Shown piece after piece: positions 57,150 to 64,000 of a stretch of DNA of 64,000 nt. Source of the stretch: Hysterangium stoloniferum (taxonomy: Eukaryota; Basidiomycota; Agaricomycetes; Hysterangiales; Hysterangiaceae). The notes beneath the pieces were generated by a model, which saw only the letters and a program-made list of their open reading frames with translations, was not told where the DNA came from and did no database searches. The stretch covers positions 620,001 through 684,000 of the forward strand of contig WHVD01000026.1 in assembly GCA_015178975.1 (NCBI GenBank), read 5' to 3'. Numbering within the stretch: the stretch's first letter is position 1; every line of letters begins with the position of its first letter. The position numbers and the translations under genes were made by a program.

Positions 57150-58116
57150 ATGATTATGGAAAATGCCGAACATCTTTTCATGGGGCACGAATGTGAACCT
57201 CGAATGCCAATCCTGCAACTGAAACGTCGACCTATTAGCCTTAAAGTCGAATGGAAAGGCAAACAATATACTGTTGTCCGTGTGCTGCAGCAGAGACCTA
57301 TCTCCATTGTCCTCCTGGTCGAATGGGCTAATGATACTTATCGCGTTATCAAACTTGTGAGTTAAAGAAAACCTATTCGTGCCATTGCAGCTCTCCCACT
57401 TAATCACATGTAGTATCCCAAGCGTGATGAACGACACCTGTATAAAAGAGGTTTTGAAGTTGAGAGAAAAGCATATCGTATCCTTCGGGATGCCCGCTGT
57501 AAAGTCGTACCCTGGTACCATGGTTCTTGTCATTCAACCAAGCTGGTTTATCCGCCTGACACCACCATCCTACCTGAGGATCGCTTGTGTGAAGGCCATC
57601 CGGCTATCATGCTAGAATATCTAGACGGCGATCTTGTCATTCCTGACAACAACAACTTCACATTACTTGTGGCTCAAAAAGCCCTCGAAGCCCTCCATGA
57701 TATCCACAAACTCGGTATCTGTCATGGTGATATCTATGATAACCGATTAATTCGTAACCTCATGTTTTTGAAGAATGGGAAAGTGGCGTGGTTCGACTTC
57801 GAACATAGCGAGATTAACGACGAACAGGATGCTCTTTCATTTGAACAAGGACTGGCGGAGGAACTCATGAGCGAAAATAGTTATTTATACAAGTGTGTAC
57901 TTAGTTGGGTTGAATCTTCTTTCTATCTCGTGTGAACGTTTTAAATTTAGGACAGCGAAGACGAAACAGGAGCAAAATGCAAGGCCCTTTAGCTTTGACC
58001 GTTGGGTGAGTGTCAACTTCTTTGGTTCCTGGACACGATTTGAATATCCTACAAGCTTGCATTGCCTTATGTTGTCGTCATATTTTTCACGATGCTCATT
58101 AGTGTCATACCAATAA
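57150..58116 (+). CDS. Atypical protein-kinase-like protein, 3 exons, about 283 aa
   Basis: Exons 57150-57356, 57414-57892 and 57951-58116 are joined by GT-AG introns in phase. The fold follows the kinase order: strand pair LKVEWKGKQYTVVRVL, Lys in YRVIK (K68), Glu-bearing helix GFEVERKAYRIL, hinge AIMLEYLDGDL, catalytic loop HGDIYDNRLIRN (H173, D175, N184) and metal-binding DFE in VAWFDFEHSE in place of DFG. Such RIO- or lipopolysaccharide-kinase-like proteins are common in basidiomycetes and in eukaryotic effectors. The start (MIMENAEHLF) is the first in-frame ATG after a plausible leader; an upstream ATG at 56985 would add a hydrophobic stretch. Exon 3 is uncertain. Confidence 0.65.
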
Positions 58117-60290
58117 GGCTGATGACTGCTTCGAATATCGTCCAAGACATGACTTATCCAGGCTAGTTACTTTCCAACTAATCCACACGTCACCCTTATT
58201 AATATAATATTTTCGCTCCAGCTGTCGTAACCTGTAGCATCATGGTCCTCACGGTCGTGTGGCTTGTTTCTCAAGTTATGAAGCGTATGCTAGGACTAGA
58301 TCCGACGATGAGACCATCGTTGATATCCGGAAGGAAAAGTGAGACTGCGAGGCCGGAAGCAATCGGACATGCTAGATAAGGGAGACGTGACGGTGAAGTT
58401 ACGAGCCCTGACCTTGGTGTGTATCACCGCTGTTGTAGGCATAGAAACTGTCTTGTGTGCTTTTAAGCACTGAGTCTATTATCGAAAGGCGGCAGTTTAA
58501 TGGCGTCCCGAAAGGGGCATAATTTTATGCTACGTTCAAATATACCCTAATTTGCTGGCATTCGGGTATCGTCATGAGTGAATATCCTATGATAGATGCT
58601 GGGCTTGGTTGACCGTACTGTGTCTATCTGCTGGTACATTGCAAGCTCTGTACGGTTCTTTGAAGCTGTATGGAAAACAGCGGGATCTGAACGGTTTTCT
58701 ACCCTTCGTGCGTTGGACAAGCAAGCAAATATTTATTTATGTTGCCAACGCTCTCTCGCATGGTCGGAAAGACCCGGGCCGTGTCCAAGCCGGCAGAAAC
58801 AAAGTACACTGAGGGGAGCCAACAAGAAAAAAGAGACAAAGAACGAGGTAATAGGAAGAGGTAAGAGTGGGTGCAAAAGAAATCCAACTCGAGGTCTTTC
58901 AAGACTATCGAGTGTGTTGTGGAGCTATGATATTTCTATTGTATTCCTCTTTGTCACTAGCACCCAATTTCTCACCTTTGACAAAGACTACGGACTTCAC
59001 GTTTCGTCCATTTCACACTTTATACGCTCTCTCGGTCTCTTCGGCCGACTCGACCAAATCATCGCGTGAATTCCCCTTGTCTGGATTTTAATCACCTTCT
59101 ATTCTATTCCATTCTATTTCTCATCCCAGAACTTTCCTGTACTCTTTTGAAAGGGTTAGCAATAGTATAATCGCTCCTGATTTAGGTACCTACGGCTTCT
59201 TCCAAATGTATTTAATCCCGAGCCTTGAACACTCGAAAACGAACACTTTTTTACCTTGCAATTAATCCCTCATGCTCATTCACTCGTAAGCAACGACTCG
59301 CTGTCTTACTCGTAGATCAACGATTCGTTCTACGAAACCCTAAACGATCCGCTCTCGACAAATCTTGTCTGTCTACTGTATTACTGGTTCTATTTCCATT
59401 CTCTTGGTACAGGATTTATACGAACCTTCGAAGGATAACCGCATCTTCAACATTGGTGGACGTCCTGGGAAATCCTCAAAGGAAGTGATCAATTCAGCTA
59501 ATCAAGGTGGCGAAGCTAATGATTGTATTTCCACAAGATCCTCTTCCTTCGTAGACTGTATTCCTCCCGCACCTCGATTTCCTTCGGGCAGGTACTCGGT
59601 CAAAGCTTCATCCCAGATATCTTGACCCTCAGTTACAGGCATTATATGGTCTCCTAGATTTTTTTTGACGGTTCTAATTGTTGAAATATGATATATTTGA
59701 ACGATAATCTCGCATTCTTTTTGTTAATAAATTCATAATTAGATAGAAATTCTAACCACTGTACAGTTGCTTAGTAATAACAACGCTTTTTGTTCGCTTC
59801 CACCGTGTATCGTCGTATACCTCCCTGCCAATATTCTTACACTAGTAGTGAACGGAGTTGAATAGTTCCTTACCACGAAATTTGACAAACAGAGACGAAA
59901 TCAATTTCAAATGACGGCCACATGCCTTTCGCCTGGTGAAGGAAGGGCTAGTCCTGAAGTCACCAATCGAACCTCACAATTTAAGTCGATCCAAGCCAGA
60001 AAACGTTTCCTAAGGACCTTGAGTATTGAAACTACCTCTCGCAAGGCTCTATTCTCTCCATCTCTCTTCATTCGGACACCTTTATTGCCATGGATATGCC
60101 CAAGTATCAGATACTCACTCTGGCATAAGTAACCCATCTGAAATTCGCTCAAGTCTCATTCAAAAACTCAGGAACTGATTTACGAGTGTCCTTTTGGCCA
60201 GGAGACTTTAAGGTATTTTATATAGCAAAGGATTCTGAGATTTTTAATTCTCAGATATTGCGAAGACATAGAAAACTTCCTAGCCTTCCT
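58117..60290. other. Normal-CpG sequence, no gene supported
   Basis: Possible terminal exon at 59413-59625: after TACAG the frame DLYEPSKDNRIFNIGGRPG continues, Ser/Pro-rich, to a stop at 59623. I cannot connect it to upstream exons. The other frames (such as 58596-59069) have no motif. Confidence 0.35.
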
Positions 60291-60299
60291 TTTTTTTTT

Positions 60300-60541
60300 T
60301 GGCCATTACAATTTCAAGGAAGGGTATCCTTACCACCCTACCACCCTACCACCACTAAACAAAACGACCCCCTAGTCACTCTCGATGTATCCCCTCCCCC
60401 CACAGCTTATTTCCCAACCACCAGTCTGAAATTGGATATGACAATCTTGTGGGGGCACAGCCTATAAGCTGAAGCCATATCCTACTAGCATCTGTGAGTT
60501 TCTCTGGAAACCATCTGATAAGCTCTGCATGCACCTTAACA
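60300..60541 (-). repeat. LTR fragment
   Basis: It ends in CCTTAACA at about 60541 (TGTTAAGG on the minus strand). It carries cagcctataagctgaagcc at 60459, the block shared by the other LTRs here, and gagtttctctggaaaccatc, matching gggtttctccggaaaccc of LTR A. Triplicated ccaccctac lies at about 60332. CpG is reduced. The other end is unclear. Confidence 0.55.
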
Positions 60542-60548
60542 CCCAGCC

Positions 60549-63500
60549 ATGATATACAGTATGTTATTGGGCCCTGATAACAAGCCACACATACAACTAT
60601 CTGCAAGCCATATAGAGGTCTGGGTTGGCAAGTTGGTGAGCAAAGTAAAACATTATCTCCATGTAATCTGTGTCACATGCAGTACATTTCAGTGTCAAGG
60701 AGAAATGAGCTACCATGACCCACCCATTGTTGTTCAGATATCCACCAACATGATAGGCAACCTCAGCCCATATTGCAGTCATGACAAAGACTGGGGAGTG
60801 ATGACATGGAGTCATGGGACATTGTCAACCATTGACATTGCCCCTGGGTATTACTGTGGAGTCAGTTTGGAAAGGGTTGCAATGAAAGTCCTGCACAGTG
60901 CAAAGAAAACTCTGCTGATGGCAAAGCTGACAATATATGGGCAAGTAATGAGTCAATTCTCTCAAGACAATGGTGCCTTTAGCAAGATTCTACACAAGTG
61001 TCTCACCCTTCCAAGATTGGGAAGACTAGTTCAAGAGAGTGTTGATTTAACAAGGTAGGGATACCTCAGTGTCACTTATATACTCAAAATACTTATGTCT
61101 GAGTTGTAGACCTACATACCTGCCTCAAATTCAGAGAAAAGTGAGCAGGATTTTAGATTATTTCTCTTCATTTATTTTGCAACAGAGTAGCAAAGGCCAT
61201 ACTTCCCAACTTATGGTATCTTTGGCTTCCACCTTCTATTCCTGACCCAGTGTCTATCAGCCAGTGAGACACACATCAACTGCAATTACATCATCACTTT
61301 ACAACATTTCAGTCAAGTCACCACTGCACACCAACTTGGATGAGGTTGCATCAACATTTATCATACACATTACCTGTTATCTAACAGGAGTTCATGATCC
61401 CTGCACCATTATCAGCCTTGTGTACATGTATTGTGGAAGTGATCTGCCACATGTGTCAACTACATATCTGCAGAGGAGCTGTCGGAAATGAGAGCTTACA
61501 TTGAATTATGGTTACAACCATGCCTCACAACCTCACATCATTTCATCTTTCCCACCACAAGCATAACAGACAATGTCACCAGGAACCATCTCTCCATTAT
61601 GACTGACCTATACAGATTTTTGTGTGGTACATCCACCAAGATACATCATTTCGAGATTTTGCTGCCATGGCATTGAGGGTTATATTGGAAGACACAAACA
61701 TGCATATGTATAGCATCATTGACACTTCATCTTGATTTGGATACATCAGATTTACTGTGTTGGAGTATTTGCTCTTTGCAAACCTTCTTTAATGACACCA
61801 TGCTTCTCACTGATCACATCAATGAGCTGAATGTCATTTCTTTGTTCATTGTGCCCATTGTAAGGTACATTCACAATATTTTACTTTATAGCACTGTCTT
61901 ATATCTGCCTATAAAGCTTTCCTACCAGTCTGATTCTGATGCAGCCTATTCCAAATTGGGACATCCTGGTGTCTGGCCAAGGAATAATCCAGTTGATTCT
62001 GAAGCTGATAGCTGAATCTTCAAAGCCTGAATCTGCATGTACCACAGTACACAGCCTCAACACCGTCTTCCTGCTCATTTCTCTCCTTCCACATTGTGAT
62101 ATAATGCATGGCTTGACCAATCACCAATCCATCAGTTACAAGCTTGAGCATTTATATTTTACTGCATGTTCTTTCCTTTGCATGGTCACCACACCTGTCA
62201 CTCATCTGTCACTGGGGTCTAATTAGATCTATATATCAGCATTGGAGGAACATAGTTACCCTGACAAAGGTCTTGCACAATCAATTGGATACACTTCCTA
62301 ATCATTTCTCTTCAATTATGCCAACACATCTCAACCAAACCAGGAAGAGCACAATCCTGTTGCCCTTTAATTAATTCACTTTGCAACCTGATTTGAAAAA
62401 ATGTATTAAGATACATATATATGTAGTTTGAGCCAATGTAAGAGCACATATACCCATGCTTTGCCATTGCCACAAACTCTGCAGCTTGTACTCATACATG
62501 TATTGAATACATTTTGGGGCACTAGCCTTGGCCAGACTAGCATCAGTTGTCACATTAAAACCTATGCTACAAAGTCAGCCAGGTGTTGCTTCCACACAAG
62601 CTAAAACATCTAGGAAGCTCACCAATCCTCTATCACCTGCAAAATCAAGTCAAGGAGAGTCTGGACATGAAGTGATTGGCAGAACTTCATGAAGAATTGC
62701 ATCAAGTACAGGACTTCAAAAGTTTGGTTTTCAGGCACTCAAAGGCAATCTGATCAGTGCATGACTGACCATGGGAAGACATTGTGGAACTCACTGCATG
62801 GGAGAAAGAAGACACAGAAAATTGGGGGAGTCTGGATGCATTTGTGAATGAGTATTTCAGCAACAATATGTACACCAGATTTCCAGATTTTGATGGTGCA
62901 AGGGCAATTGGAAGGTTTGGGCAGTTGCAACAGTGCAGTATCCAGGCTGGGTTGGTCAAACTCAGAAATAAAGTGAAATTATCATATTTAGTCCCCCTCC
63001 CTGCACTGATATCATTGACCTCACCAGTGACAAGCCATCTTGTTCATCCAATCCCAGTTCTTCATCATGGTTACCTCCATCTATAGACAGGCATTACAAG
63101 CTTTTGATTGCAACTGGCCATTCCTTTATACTACAAGAAATATATTACCAAGGACACTTCTCAAGAATGGGAGCTACTCTCTCTATTGAGATGTTTCAAT
63201 TAACTGTATTCCTCATTACTCCCTTAAAAGAAAAATAACCTAGTCCTGTCTGTATAGACCAAATGAGGTCACTCGATAACCTTACAGTCATTGTGGGTAT
63301 TCTTCAGCTCTTAATTATTAAATGATTCCACCTGAAATGACCACAAGCTACTTTTCTCTTGTCCAAGGTGAAAGCTTGTGACATGTAGAGAAGTGTCAGT
63401 GTCTTGATCATGGTGTGTCCATTGGGTTGGCCCAACTTCCTGTTCTCCCAAACAAATGACACGAGAATGACTGTGGGACTGCCTTCTTTGAGACATCCTA

Positions 63501-64000
63501 GTGGTATTCTATTAAAATTGTTCTCGATATATATGTGATGTGATTTCAACAACAGGTGGTCCTCAGAATATACTCAACACCAGTCTAGAGAACCTTGCAG
63601 CAATCAGTACAAGTAACTATCTTCACTTTTACATTTTGTCAAATTGTGTAATTTATACAACTCTCAAGTCCATATTGTGTTTAAAATGATTGTCATTTAA
63701 ACATGGGATGTCAGTCTAACCATGGGTGGTGCCCCCAACTGTATTCAATGCATGTATGGGATCAATGCATGTAACATGCAGAGCTCATAGCAACCATGAA
63801 AAGGGACTGTATGTATGTGCTCTTATATTTGATCAACCTATGGCAGCTGTCTTGTCATTTTTTCAATGGAAGACCATTAGTTCAAGGAATTCGCACACCA
63901 GGGGCTACTTAATAAATCCAATCAAAATGTATGAAAAGGGTGAAGTCCCCTGCCCACAGGTCATTGAGCAAGAAAGCTAACGGGAAGCTAAAGGGAACCA
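60549..64000. other. CpG-depleted repeat sequence with broken frames
   Basis: Between 61261 and 61860 I count about two CpG in 600 bp, while TG and CA are abundant. The longest frame (60549-61058, plus) and others at 61264, 61719 and 62784 have no recognisable domain. It is best read as the decayed internal part of an element that begins at the LTR fragment ending near 60541. Confidence 0.45.

Noticed and set aside
58596-59069. 157-residue plus-strand gene
   Set aside because: No domain, no good start context and no splice partners; composition looks like chance.

Overview
The window looks like a piece of a transposon-rich filamentous fungal genome, most likely a basidiomycete (Agaricomycetes-like). 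The grounds are short spliceosomal introns of about 50 bp with CTGAC-type branch sites, a multi-exon G-protein alpha gene, a chromodomain-bearing Ty3/gypsy element (chromovirus), Tc1/mariner elements, and host genes of kinds common in that group (a DUF2235 protein, a PD-(D/E)XK-like protein beside an atypical kinase). I cannot name a species. All assignments are from reading the sequence; no search was run.

Layout. (1) 1-7.5 kb holds two divergent host genes. On the minus strand is a predicted 22-exon gene for a membrane protein with a HEAT-repeat tail. Its 166-bp tandem array, which first looks like a satellite, is 18 copies of one cassette: a 117-bp exon (39 residues) plus a 49-bp intron. 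On the plus strand is a 362-residue beta-propeller-like protein whose C-terminal tail closely matches the linker in front of the HEAT array. (2) 7.9-9.8 kb: a stranded transposon end and a Tc1-like element with a broken transposase. (3) 10.3-25.8 kb: a decayed gypsy element split by a solo LTR, then an 11.1-kb chromovirus with paired 642-bp LTRs and a GCAAC target duplication. Its in-frame stops are all TGA, as expected from deamination at CGA codons. It also has a long extra ORF after pol. (4) 26.4-37.8 kb is the main host-gene island: a G-alpha subunit (9 exons, 357 aa), a P450 pseudogene, a conserved-looking Ser/Pro-rich protein, an amino-acid permease relic and a DUF2235 protein (9 exons, 498 aa).

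(5) 39.2-53.4 kb is layered repeats. An old LTR is split by a younger solo LTR and by a Tc1 element. Next come an inverted chromovirus relic, a tRNA-derived SINE-like piece, an LTR preceded by an antisense spliced gene for a Zn2Cys6-type protein, a region with heat-shock-element-like sites, and further nested LTRs. (6) 53.4-58.1 kb holds a truncated NAD-glutamate dehydrogenase pseudogene, a PD-(D/E)XK-nuclease-like gene and a divergent kinase-like gene. (7) 58.1-64 kb has no gene I can support with confidence and ends in CpG-poor decayed repeat.

Two themes run through the window. First, CpG content separates old repeats (almost no CpG, rich in TG/CA) from young insertions and host genes, which points to methylation-linked C-to-T decay of repeats. 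Second, host protein-interaction repeats (the HEAT cassette array) are being actively duplicated beside these repeats. That resembles the repeat-domain turnover known from fungal recognition proteins, although here the repeats sit on a membrane protein and no NACHT/NB-ARC domain is visible.
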